From the NCBI GenBank assembly GCA_003662715.1, contig QMYO01000016.1, forward strand, positions 1-13,169: a stretch of 13,169 nt of DNA, written 5' to 3'. Source of the stretch: Candidatus Bathyarchaeota archaeon (GTDB taxonomy: Archaea > Thermoproteota > Bathyarchaeia > Bathyarchaeales > Bathyarchaeaceae). The translations under genes and the position numbers were made by a program. The notes beneath the pieces were generated by a model. The model was not told where the DNA came from, searched no databases, and was given only the letters and a program-made list of their open reading frames with translations. Below are positions 6,350 to 13,169 of the stretch, one piece after another; position 1 is the stretch's first letter; each line of letters starts with the position of its first letter.

Positions 6350-7626
6350 TAGAATCCAAATCTAAGGCGCTATATGCAAAAGCCGAAAAACTCATGCCCG
6401 GAGGAGTCAACAGCCCAGTTAGAGCCTTCAAACCATACCCATTCTTTACATCTCATGCCAAAGGCTCCAAAATCCATGACGTAGACGGAAATACCTACAT
6501 AGACTACTGCTTGGCTTACGGTCCCCTTATGTTAGGTCACGCCCGTTCAGAGATAATTGAAGCAGTTAGAGAACAATTGGAAAAAGGAACCATGTATGGG
6601 ACTCCAACCGAAGCCGAAGTTAGGTTAGCAGAGCTCGTCACTAAAGTAGTTCCATGCATGGAAATGATGAGGCTTGTGAACACCGGAACCGAGGCAACCA
6701 TGCATACAATAAGGGCAGCTAGAGGATACACGGGCAAAGACAAAATCGTGAAGTTTGAAGGATGTTATCATGGAGCTCATGATTATGTCTTAGTAAAGGC
6801 AGGTTCCGGCGCCACAACATTTGGAGCCCCCACGTCGCTCGGCGTCCCAAAAGACACCACAAAAAACACTATAGTCTTGCCCTTCAACGATATCGAGGCA
6901 CTTGAAAAAGCTGTTGATCAAAATCGAGATGAGATTGCTGCCGTGATATTAGAACCTGTTATCGGAAACGCTGGAGTAGTTCTCCCAAAGGACGGATATT
7001 TACAGACGGTTCGCAAGATAACCAAGGAAGAAGGAATTGTCTTAATCTTTGACGAAGTGATAACTGGTTTCAGACTTGCCCTTGGCGGAGCGCAGGAACA
7101 CTACGGGGTTGTTCCAGATATGACAACCCTCGGGAAGATTATGGGCGGGGGTTTCCTCATAGGCGCTTTCGGCGGAAAAAAGGAAATCATGGAGCTTATA
7201 TCCCCGCTTGGAAAGGTTTATGAGGCAAGCACTTTCAGCGGAAACCCCGTCTCCGTAGTCGCTGGATTAACAGCACTGAACATTCTGGTTAAAAATCGAA
7301 ACACCATCTATAGACAACTCGAGGAGTCGGGAGACAAGATCAGGAGAGGACTCTTCGACATAGTTGAGGACACGAAAGTACCAGCGCAGATAAATGGTAT
7401 TGCTTCAATGTTTCAAATTTTCTTCACAGATCAACCAGTGACAGACTATGTAACCGCTAAAAGTTCAGATAATGCCAAATTTATGCGTTATCAGCGAGAG
7501 CTGATGAAGCAAGGTGTGTTTGTTCCACCTTCCCAGTTTGAAACATGCTTTATCTCTACCGCTCATACAAACGAGGACTTAACCAAGACATTGGAAGCAA
7601 TGGATTCAGCAATTAGAGCGTTGTAG
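6346..7626 (+). CDS. hemL: Glutamate-1-semialdehyde 2,1-aminomutase
   Basis: A 426-residue PLP enzyme that converts glutamate-1-semialdehyde to 5-aminolevulinate. The ATG at 6346 overlaps the hemB TGA (ATGA), the usual translational-coupling arrangement; a GTG at 6331 would add five residues. Signatures are LMPGGVNSPVRAF near the N-terminus, NTGTEATMHTIRAARGYTG in the cofactor region, FDEVITGFR with the PLP-ring aspartate, and TLGKIMGGGFLIGAFGG with the PLP lysine K264. The glycine-rich and PLP motifs together favour HemL over other class III aminotransferases. The genes for both C5-route enzymes, HemA and HemL, flank hemB. Complete and of normal length. Confidence 0.96.
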   Translation: MIESKSKALYAKAEKLMPGGVNSPVRAFKPYPFFTSHAKGSKIHDVDGNTYIDYCLAYGPLMLGHARSEIIEAVREQLEKGTMYGTPTEAEVRLAELVTKVVPCMEMMRLVNTGTEATMHTIRAARGYTGKDKIVKFEGCYHGAHDYVLVKAGSGATTFGAPTSLGVPKDTTKNTIVLPFNDIEALEKAVDQNRDEIAAVILEPVIGNAGVVLPKDGYLQTVRKITKEEGIVLIFDEVITGFRLALGGAQEHYGVVPDMTTLGKIMGGGFLIGAFGGKKEIMELISPLGKVYEASTFSGNPVSVVAGLTALNILVKNRNTIYRQLEESGDKIRRGLFDIVEDTKVPAQINGIASMFQIFFTDQPVTDYVTAKSSDNAKFMRYQRELMKQGVFVPPSQFETCFISTAHTNEDLTKTLEAMDSAIRAL

Positions 7627-7639
7627 GCTGGAAAATCAC

Positions 7640-8572
7640 GTGAAACTAACCGTCGGAACACGTGGAAGCAACTTATCTCTCATACAAACAGACATAGTAG
7701 TCAAGAAACTGAAGAAAGAAATTTCAGACCTAGAAATTGAGGTTAAAGTAATCAAGACAACCGGTGACCGAATAACCAGTAAACCACTGCTTCTGATTAA
7801 GGAAAAGGGAATCTTTGAAAAGGACATCGATAAAGCCGTACTCCGAGGAGACGTTGACTTCGCAGTTCACAGCATGAAAGACGTTCCGACAGTCCAGCCT
7901 CCCAAAACCATAATTGTGGCTGTGCCAGAACGAGAGTCTCCCCACGATGTTCTTATTTCACGAGATGGAATGAAATTAAAGGATTTACCTAGCAAAGCCG
8001 TCGTTGGAACAGGAAGCCCACGAAGAAAAGCTCAACTTCACTATGCAAGGCCGGATTTAAAGGTTGAATCTATTCGAGGAAATGTGGATACGAGATTGAG
8101 AAAGCTCAAGCAGGGACTATATGACGCTGTAATCCTCGCCGAAGCTGGGTTGCAGAGACTGAACATACAGGATGTCATAACCGAACGCCTACCAATAGAA
8201 GAGTTCACGCCGGCCTCTGGGCAAGGAGCGTTAGCGGTTGTTGCAAGAGAAGACAACGAGGAAGTTAATGAAGTTTTGAGACGAATTAATCATTGGCCGT
8301 CAATGGCGGCAGTGCTCGCCGAAAGGGCCTTCGTGAGAAAGATTGGAGGAGGATGCAAAGTTCCTTTAGGTGCTATAGCCCAAGCAAAAAGCGGCACATT
8401 GTCCCTTTATGTTTCAGTTCTTTCGCCCGATGGAAAGACGAAAATCCAAACTTCTAAAACTGGAGATTTGGCTTATCCTGAAGAACTTGGGTTGAAAGTA
8501 GCTCAGGAAACACTGACGCTTGGAGCTGAAAGCCTCATTCGGCATTGGAGAGAATTGTATGAAAAAGGGTAG
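7640..8572 (+). CDS. hemC: Hydroxymethylbilane synthase (porphobilinogen deaminase)
   Basis: A 310-residue enzyme that polymerises four porphobilinogen units to hydroxymethylbilane. The GTG start at 7640 gives MKLTVGTRGSNLSLIQT, the standard N-terminus, 13 nt after hemL. Key residues are D81 in HSMKDVPT (catalytic Asp), the arginines of GTGSPRRKAQ and RGNVDTRLRKL that hold cofactor and chain, and C239 in KIGGGCKVPLGA, to which the dipyrromethane cofactor is attached. ASGQGALAV precedes the third domain. The C-terminal domain is a normal size. The ribosome site is weak, so translation may depend on coupling to hemL. Confidence 0.96.
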   Translation: MKLTVGTRGSNLSLIQTDIVVKKLKKEISDLEIEVKVIKTTGDRITSKPLLLIKEKGIFEKDIDKAVLRGDVDFAVHSMKDVPTVQPPKTIIVAVPERESPHDVLISRDGMKLKDLPSKAVVGTGSPRRKAQLHYARPDLKVESIRGNVDTRLRKLKQGLYDAVILAEAGLQRLNIQDVITERLPIEEFTPASGQGALAVVAREDNEEVNEVLRRINHWPSMAAVLAERAFVRKIGGGCKVPLGAIAQAKSGTLSLYVSVLSPDGKTKIQTSKTGDLAYPEELGLKVAQETLTLGAESLIRHWRELYEKG

Positions 8573-9311
8573 AGTCTATCTTGTAGGCGCAGGACCAGGT
8601 GACCCTGACCTCCTAAGCATCAAGGCGTTAAGGATTCTCCAAAAAGCTGATGTAGTTGTTTATGATAATCTTGTTACGAAACCTATCTTAGAGTTGATTC
8701 CAGAAAAAGTCAAGAAAATTTATGTAGGCAAGCGCCCAAGAAAGCACAAGGTATCCCAAGATAAGATTAACGAAATCTTAGTGAGTGAGACTCAGCAAGG
8801 AAAAGTCGTTGTTAGATTAAAAGGAGGAGACCCTTTCCTTTTTGCACGCGGCGGAGAAGAGGCGCAAAAACTACGGAAAGCAGGTATTCAGTTTGAAGTT
8901 GTGCCTGGAATAACCTCTGCCCTAGCCGTTCCTGCCTATGCAGGCATCCCAGTCACTCATCGCAATTACGCCTCATCGGTGGCGATTGTCACTGGACATG
9001 AGGATCCAACCAAACTGAAGAGTCGCGTGAAATGGGAGAAACTTGCAACATCGGTTGATACAATAGTGGTGTTGATGGGCGTAGAAAAACTGGAAGGCAT
9101 TGTTAAATCTCTATTGGATGGTGGACGGGATCCATTGACAAACGTAGCCATTATAGAGAATGGAACGACAAACAATCAAAGGATAATAACTGGAACTCTC
9201 AACGACATTGTTCAGAAAGCTAGGGAGAAGCGTGTGACGCCTCCGGCTGTAATAGTCATCGGTGATGTTGTAAAAATGCGAAAGGAGTTGTCTTGGCTAA
9301 AGAGAGGTTGA
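8559..9311 (+). CDS. cobA: Uroporphyrinogen-III C-methyltransferase
   Basis: A 250-residue single-domain SAM methyltransferase (SUMT) that methylates C2 and C7 of uroporphyrinogen III to give precorrin-2, directing it away from the coproporphyrinogen route and into siroheme. Start ATG 8559 follows GGAG by eight bases and yields MKKGRVYLVGAGPGDPDLL, the family N-terminus. Other motifs are VVRLKGGDPFLFARGGEEA (84-102), VPGITSALAVPAYAGIPVTH (115-134), TGHEDP and VLMG. These fit SUMT better than the later cobalamin methyltransferases (CbiL, CbiF, CbiH). It overlaps hemC by 14 nt and hemD by 19 nt. There is no fused HemD or CysG domain; both partners are separate genes here. Confidence 0.95.
   Translation: MKKGRVYLVGAGPGDPDLLSIKALRILQKADVVVYDNLVTKPILELIPEKVKKIYVGKRPRKHKVSQDKINEILVSETQQGKVVVRLKGGDPFLFARGGEEAQKLRKAGIQFEVVPGITSALAVPAYAGIPVTHRNYASSVAIVTGHEDPTKLKSRVKWEKLATSVDTIVVLMGVEKLEGIVKSLLDGGRDPLTNVAIIENGTTNNQRIITGTLNDIVQKAREKRVTPPAVIVIGDVVKMRKELSWLKRG
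9281..9287 (+). promoter_or_regulatory. Ribosome site of hemD
   Basis: AAAGGAG lies inside the cobA coding region and ends five bases before the TTG at 9293. It fixes the hemD start at an otherwise unremarkable TTG. Confidence 0.5.
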
Positions 9312-10165
9312 AACTCTTGTCACTTAAGGGGAAAGTTATAGCAATCACTAGACCAAAGGAACAAGCGCGCGAACTCGCTGAGCTGATTTCCAGATTAGGT
9401 GGAAAGCCCTACGTAGTTCCAACAGTGGAGATCAAGCCGCTGCGAGATAGACGCCCAATAACCGAGTTTGTCAACAACGTTCTCAATGGGCAAGTAGAAT
9501 ATGTAATTTTTATGAGCGTAAACGGCGTTACAAGTTTAATTGATTCTTTAGAAAAAATGGAACAAAAAGACGTTTTTCTTAAAGAATTAAATAAAGCCAT
9601 GATTGTCGCTATAGGTCCTAAAACAGAAGGAAGGCTTAAGGATTATGGAATAGAGGTGAACTTGGTTTCTCTTCAGCACAGCTCTGAAGGAATTGTTGAA
9701 AGCCTTAGGAAAATGGATATACAAGGAAAAAACGTGGCTATTCTGCGATCAAGCATTGCCAACGACTATTTACGATTAGAACTTGAAAAGATAGGCGCTA
9801 ACGTATTAGAGTTTCTAGCATATGAATCCACTCCTCCATCAGACGACTCAAAAGTTTTGGTTTTCCTCAACGATTTATTTAAGGGAAAAATTGCCGCCAT
9901 AACCTTCACTAGCTCATCTACTGCCCAGAACTTGTTTAAAATAGCTGCTGAACATGCTCTGGCTGAAAAGTTCAGGAGTTATTTGGAGAAAACCGTTGTC
10001 GTCGCAATTGGCTCAACAACACAGAGGAGCTTGGAGCAACTGGGAGCTAAAGTTGATGTTGTGCCGAAAGAATATACGATTGAGGCTATGATGAAAGCTC
10101 TTGTAAGCTACATGCAGAAAAATAATGCGGGTGGGCAAAGTGAAAAAGGAAGCAAGACTGTTTGA
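9293..10165 (+). CDS. hemD: Uroporphyrinogen-III synthase
   Basis: A 290-residue protein that closes hydroxymethylbilane to uroporphyrinogen III with inversion of ring D. HemD sequences are poorly conserved, but two alternating alpha/beta domains are visible. KGKVIAITRPKEQARELAEL and KPYVVPTVEI open the first. YVIFMSVNGVTSLIDSL, VAIGPKTEGRLKDYGI and ITFTSSSTAQNL follow. VVAIGSTTQRSLEQLGAKVD ends it, with VPKEYTIEAMMKAL near the C-terminus. The TTG start at 9293 has a close AAAGGAG. The gene overlaps cobA by 19 nt and extends into ahbD. Position between cobA and the ahb genes supports the call. About 20 polar residues form a tail with no motif. Confidence 0.92.
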   Translation: MAKERLKLLSLKGKVIAITRPKEQARELAELISRLGGKPYVVPTVEIKPLRDRRPITEFVNNVLNGQVEYVIFMSVNGVTSLIDSLEKMEQKDVFLKELNKAMIVAIGPKTEGRLKDYGIEVNLVSLQHSSEGIVESLRKMDIQGKNVAILRSSIANDYLRLELEKIGANVLEFLAYESTPPSDDSKVLVFLNDLFKGKIAAITFTSSSTAQNLFKIAAEHALAEKFRSYLEKTVVVAIGSTTQRSLEQLGAKVDVVPKEYTIEAMMKALVSYMQKNNAGGQSEKGSKTV

Positions 10166-11237
10166 GCAAAACGTGCTTGGTAAGACGTTTACACCCAGAC
10201 TGATCTCATGGAACATGACGTTCAAGTGCAACTTAAAGTGTGCTCACTGTTATATTGACGCCCGTGAGAGGGAAGGAAAAGAAGAGTTAAGCACAGATGA
10301 GGGAAAGCTGCTTATTGATCAAATCGTAGAGGTCGGTAAACCCGTTATTATAATGAGCGGTGGAGAACCCCTCCTCAGAAATGACTTCTTTGAACTAGCT
10401 CGGTATGGCACCGAAAAGGGTTTAAGGATGTCTATGGGAACTAATGGAACCCTCATTACAGACCAGACGGCGAGAAGGCTCAAATATGCTGGCATAAAAA
10501 AAGTTGCCATCAGCCTAGATTCGAGCACACCTGAAGGACACGACGAGTTTCGTGGCGTAAAAGGTTCTTGGAACCGTGTGATAAAAGGAATTAAAGCGTG
10601 CATAAGAAACAACATAGACGTGCAAATCAACACTACCATAACTCAGCAAAACTACAATGAAGTTGACGACATAATGGCTCTAGCCGAAAAGCTTGGAGCA
10701 AAAGATTTTCACCCATTTTTCTTGGTGCCTACGGGTAGAGGAAGAAAGATAGAGGATATATCTCCAGTTATGTACGAGAAGATGATTAGAGGCGTTCTTG
10801 AAAAAGGCGCAAAGTATAGTCTTAACGTGAAGCCAACATGTGCTCCACAATTCATGCGGATTGCAGAGCAAGAGGGATTAGAGCTAAAACGTAGGGTACG
10901 CGGATGTATTGCAGGACTCAGTTATTGCCGCATTTATCCAACAGGCGAAGTTACCCCTTGCCCATATCTGCCAATTAAGCTTGGCAACATTAAAGAAAGA
11001 ACTTTCAAAGACATATGGTTCAACTCTGAAATCCTCAAAGCCCTTCGTGACTTTAACAAGTTAAAGGGCAAATGCGGAATTTGTGAATACCGTGAAATAT
11101 GCGGAGGTTGCCGCGCCCGCGCCTATGGACTAACAAGCAACTTTTTAGACGTTTGCGGCGGCTTGCATAAGCCTACAGAACTGAAAGGCGATTATTTAGC
11201 TGAAGAACCATGGTGCATCTATCAACCAAAAACTTGA
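10140..11237 (+). CDS. ahbD: Radical SAM heme b synthase AhbD
   Basis: A 365-residue protein from GTG 10140, which has GGTG (10130-10133) six bases upstream; ATG 10125 would add five residues. AhbD decarboxylates the two propionates of Fe-coproporphyrin III to the vinyls of heme b. FKCNLKCAHCY gives the radical SAM cluster cysteines C30, C34 and C37, followed by MSGGEP and MGTNGTLIT. The C-terminal SPASM-like region has GCIAGLSYCRIYPTGEVTPC, KLKGKCGICEYREICGGCRARAY and AEEPWC, enough cysteines for additional Fe-S clusters. That pattern separates AhbD from AhbC/NirJ, whose C-terminus differs. Between CRARAY and GDYLAEEPWC there is a stretch of about 20 residues with an extra Cys and a His (DVCGGLHKP). 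A PqqE-type role is unlikely given the neighbours. Confidence 0.88.
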   Translation: MKKEARLFEQNVLGKTFTPRLISWNMTFKCNLKCAHCYIDAREREGKEELSTDEGKLLIDQIVEVGKPVIIMSGGEPLLRNDFFELARYGTEKGLRMSMGTNGTLITDQTARRLKYAGIKKVAISLDSSTPEGHDEFRGVKGSWNRVIKGIKACIRNNIDVQINTTITQQNYNEVDDIMALAEKLGAKDFHPFFLVPTGRGRKIEDISPVMYEKMIRGVLEKGAKYSLNVKPTCAPQFMRIAEQEGLELKRRVRGCIAGLSYCRIYPTGEVTPCPYLPIKLGNIKERTFKDIWFNSEILKALRDFNKLKGKCGICEYREICGGCRARAYGLTSNFLDVCGGLHKPTELKGDYLAEEPWCIYQPKT

Positions 11238-11247
11238 GTGGAGAAAA

Positions 11248-11745
11248 ATGACCACTGTTAAATTGGATAAAATCGACAAAGAATTACTACAATTAACTCA
11301 AGACGAATTTCCGATAACTAAGAGTCCATGGGCAGAGCTAGGTAGGAGACTAAAAATCACAGAAGAAGAGATATTGATGCGCCTCAAAAGATTATGTAAG
11401 AAGGGAGTGATACGTAAGATCGGCCCTATTATCAATGCTAGGAAAATTGGATTAAAGGCGTCTACTCTAGTCGTCATGAAAGTGCCTGAAGACAGGATTG
11501 AACACGTTGCCAGCATCATCAATGAGTACGAATGTGTATCCCACAATTATCAGCGAGAACACGAATACAATCTCTGGTTCACCATTAAAGCATCCAACGA
11601 AAAAGAGCTACGAAAAACAATAGAGGAAATAAAACGAAAAACCGAAATTCTAGATACCGACGTTTTAGACCTTCCAGCCCTTCACATATTTAAGATTGAT
11701 GTTCGTTTTCAACTTACCAAGCTCGAGAGGAAACCACATGGATGA
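11248..11745 (+). CDS. ahbA: Siroheme decarboxylase subunit, AhbA-type
   Basis: A 165-residue Lrp/AsnC-fold protein that works as an enzyme with AhbB, removing the C12 and C18 acetate carboxyls of siroheme to give 12,18-didecarboxysiroheme. ATG 11248 follows GGAG by four bases. The winged-helix part is degenerate (ELGRRLKITEEEILMRLKRL, then GVIRKIGPIINARKIG). The RAM-like half carries HNYQREHEYNLWFT (99-112), the H/R-rich signature of siroheme decarboxylases rather than of regulators. The stop overlaps ahbB by 8 nt, consistent with a 1:1 heterodimer. Assignment as AhbA rather than AhbB rests on the HNYxRxH form and is less certain than the family call. A tail of about 12 charged residues ends the protein. 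Confidence 0.85.
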   Translation: MTTVKLDKIDKELLQLTQDEFPITKSPWAELGRRLKITEEEILMRLKRLCKKGVIRKIGPIINARKIGLKASTLVVMKVPEDRIEHVASIINEYECVSHNYQREHEYNLWFTIKASNEKELRKTIEEIKRKTEILDTDVLDLPALHIFKIDVRFQLTKLERKPHG

Positions 11746-12214
11746 CATATATCTGAAACTTTTGCGCGCAACTCAAGATGGAATCCCGCTGATAAACGAA
11801 CCCTTTGCAGAGGTTGCGAAGAAAATTGGCATAAGTGAAGATGAAGTGATAGCTCTATTAAAGAAACTCAAGAATAATGGAACCCTCAAAAGATTTGGAG
11901 CCTCAATTAACCATCGCAAACTCAGAACCGTTGCAAAGGCAGCGATGGTGGTTTGGAAGGTTCCTCAAAATCTTGTAGAAACTGTCGGAAGCCTCATGTC
12001 CACTTTTAACGAGGTCACACACTGCTACAACCGACAAACTATCCCGGGAAAATGGGAATACAACTTGTTCACCGTAATCCATGGGCATGACCGTGAAGCC
12101 ATTAAACAGTTTGTCGAGAAGCTCTCAGAAACCACAGGAATTAAAGACTATGCGGTGATATTTGGTGTTAAAGAATTCAAAAGAGCGAGCGCCAGCCGCA
12201 TCCCTCACCTATAA
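11738..12214 (+). CDS. ahbB: Siroheme decarboxylase subunit, AhbB-type
   Basis: A 158-residue Lrp/AsnC-fold protein, the expected partner of the preceding AhbA-type subunit. ATG 11738 lies seven bases after AGAGG; an earlier in-frame start at 11696 would only overlap ahbA further. It begins MDDIYLKLLRATQDGIPLIN and shares the pattern LLKKLKNNGTLKRFGASINH with its neighbour, as expected for ancient duplicates. The diagnostic segment is HCYNRQTIPGKWEYNLFTVI (95-114) followed by HGHD, with H95, R99, W106, Y108 and N109. Such HCYxR...W.YNLF motifs are characteristic of the AhbB/NirL side of the family. It is followed after 27 nt by ahbC. Confidence 0.87.
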   Translation: MDDIYLKLLRATQDGIPLINEPFAEVAKKIGISEDEVIALLKKLKNNGTLKRFGASINHRKLRTVAKAAMVVWKVPQNLVETVGSLMSTFNEVTHCYNRQTIPGKWEYNLFTVIHGHDREAIKQFVEKLSETTGIKDYAVIFGVKEFKRASASRIPHL

Positions 12215-12228
12215 TTGCTATCGAGATT

Positions 12229-12233
12229 AGGAG
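12229..12233 (+). promoter_or_regulatory. Ribosome site of ahbC
   Basis: AGGAG ends eight bases before the TTG at 12242 in the 27-nt gap after ahbB. It supports this TTG over another in-frame TTG at 12215, and no ATG is available. Confidence 0.5.
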
Positions 12234-12241
12234 AAAATAGT

Positions 12242-13169
12242 TTGATTCGCATCACTCAGCTTGTTCACGGAAAGGGAACCGTCAGCGAAGCAATTAAACA
12301 TAGGAAAGCTCAACCGCATCAAGTGCCTAGCAATTTATTGGCATTCACCGAAATTCGCAGACCACTCGTTTTTTGGAACGTCACGAACCAATGCAATCTT
12401 TCTTGCGCCCATTGCTACATTAACGCTGCTCCAAACGCGCAGAGGCGTGATGAATTGACTTTGGATGAGGCAAAGGCTTTCATTGATGATCTCGCAGAGA
12501 TTAAAATTCCTTTGCTTATGTTTAGCGGCGGTGAACCTTTAGTTAGAAAGGATATATGGAATCTTTTAGATTATGCGCGGCTAAAGGGATTAAAAACAGC
12601 GCTCAGCAGTAATGGCATCTTGATAACGAAAAATGTTGCCAAAAAAATCAAAGACCTCAAAGTAGAGTATGTTGGAATATCCTTAGATGGGTCAAGCGAG
12701 AAAATGCATGACACTATTAGAAATCAACCGGGAAGTTTCAGAAAATCCGTGCAAGCTTTAAAAAATTGTGTGGAAATCGGATTAAAATGCGGCATTAGGA
12801 TGACCATTACAAAAGACAATTATCACGAAGTTTCCAGCCTACTTGACCTTGCAATCGGGTTGAAGGTTCCGAGGTTCTGTCTATATTGGCTTGTGCCAAG
12901 TGGAAGAGGCAGACAATTATATGCTAGCAAGCAACTAAACTATGACGAAGCTGCTAAGGTCTTAGAGTTATTGTATATGAAAGCAAAAGAGTTCAACCCT
13001 AGCCGCATGGAAATACTTACGGTTGATGCTCCTCAAGACGGCCTTTACATACTAAATAAACTAAGAGAGGAGGATTCCCCAGAATACGAAAATGCACTAA
13101 AACTTTTAAAGTATACAGGAGATTCATGCAGCGCCGGCGAACGCATCGCAAATGTTGACCCTGCAGGAA
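12242..13169 (+). CDS. ahbC: Radical SAM 12,18-didecarboxysiroheme deacetylase AhbC, 3' partial
   Basis: An open frame of 309 codons runs off the right edge; homologs are usually near 390 residues, so perhaps 80 are missing. AhbC removes the C2 and C7 acetates of didecarboxysiroheme to give Fe-coproporphyrin III. It starts at TTG 12242 (MIRITQLVHGKGTVSEAIKH), the N-terminus usual for AhbC/NirJ proteins. The radical SAM cysteines are C51, C55 and C58 in NQCNLSCAHCY, with FSGGEPL (94-100), SSNGILIT and VGISLDGS after them. The last visible residues, SCSAGERIANVDPAG, match the start of the C-terminal region of this family and differ from the AhbD gene upstream. NirJ of heme d1 synthesis is a close relative, but the ahbD/A/B neighbours favour heme synthesis. 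Confidence 0.88.
   Translation, partial: MIRITQLVHGKGTVSEAIKHRKAQPHQVPSNLLAFTEIRRPLVFWNVTNQCNLSCAHCYINAAPNAQRRDELTLDEAKAFIDDLAEIKIPLLMFSGGEPLVRKDIWNLLDYARLKGLKTALSSNGILITKNVAKKIKDLKVEYVGISLDGSSEKMHDTIRNQPGSFRKSVQALKNCVEIGLKCGIRMTITKDNYHEVSSLLDLAIGLKVPRFCLYWLVPSGRGRQLYASKQLNYDEAAKVLELLYMKAKEFNPSRMEILTVDAPQDGLYILNKLREEDSPEYENALKLLKYTGDSCSAGERIANVDPAG

Noticed and set aside
8559..9311. A later cobalamin-pathway methyltransferase (CbiL/CbiF/CbiH)
   Set aside because: Length and the VGAGPGDPDLL, RLKGGDPF and VPGITSALA motifs fit uroporphyrinogen-III methyltransferase, and the neighbours supply its substrate and consume its product.
10140..11237. PqqE/mycofactocin-type peptide-modifying radical SAM enzyme with a small precursor peptide
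   Set aside because: The C-terminal Cys pattern with GDYLAEEPWC fits AhbD, the gene sits between hemD and ahbA, and no small precursor gene is present nearby.
12215..12241. Terminator or promoter between ahbB and ahbC
   Set aside because: The 27-nt gap has neither a T-run nor a TATA-like box at suitable spacing, only a ribosome site.
12261..12458. A 65-codon plus-strand frame
   Set aside because: It is out of frame with the long open radical SAM frame beginning at 12242, which has clear AhbC motifs and a ribosome site. It is a shadow.
10140..13169. Heme d1 (nir) synthesis cluster for denitrification
   Set aside because: AhbA/B/C resemble NirDLGH/NirJ, but no NirF, NirN or NirS is seen and an AhbD-type protein is present, which points to heme b.
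1..13169. CRISPR arrays, tRNA or rRNA genes, transposons
   Set aside because: No regularly spaced repeats, clover-leaf-like segments, transposase motifs or terminal inverted repeats were seen; the window is almost fully coding.

Overview
This window looks like archaeal chromosome. The reasons are an Lrp/AsnC regulator, short AT-rich promoter boxes without a bacterial -35/-10 pair, a T-run terminator, frequent TTG and GTG starts behind GGAG-type ribosome sites, and above all the siroheme-dependent (Ahb) heme pathway. That pathway is typical of archaea and of some sulfate-reducing bacteria. A TACK/Bathyarchaeia-type host is my guess only; nothing here fixes the lineage.

Layout. Positions 2-1480 (+) hold the 3' part of an FAD-dependent amine-oxidase-type flavoprotein whose N-terminus, probably a Tat-type signal, lies off the left edge. 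It converges on a minus-strand pair. The first of that pair is a long cysteine-rich YkgJ-like protein (1549-2703), and upstream of it is an Lrp/AsnC-type regulator (about 2769-3221). A divergent promoter region (about 3222-3410) separates the regulator from a tightly packed plus-strand operon that runs to the right edge.

The operon reads sirC-hemA-hemB-hemL-hemC-cobA-hemD-ahbD-ahbA-ahbB-ahbC, with ahbC cut by the window end. Neighbours overlap or sit within 27 nt of each other, so it is probably one transcript with translational coupling. Together the genes take glutamyl-tRNA to 5-aminolevulinate (HemA, HemL), to porphobilinogen (HemB), hydroxymethylbilane (HemC) and uroporphyrinogen III (HemD). 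CobA and SirC then carry it to precorrin-2 and sirohydrochlorin, and after iron insertion AhbA/B, AhbC and AhbD take siroheme to heme b. The one step with no dedicated gene in the window is iron insertion into sirohydrochlorin (no CbiX/SirB-type chelatase is seen).

The least explained parts are the control region and its flanking genes. The lrp leader holds a perfect 19-bp inverted repeat and a second, shorter one. A 9-mer is shared between the two minus-strand upstream regions. The unrecognised Cys-rich YkgJ-like protein sits next to an iron-consuming pathway. I found no RNA genes, CRISPR arrays, insertion sequences, or gene-free stretches longer than 300 bases.
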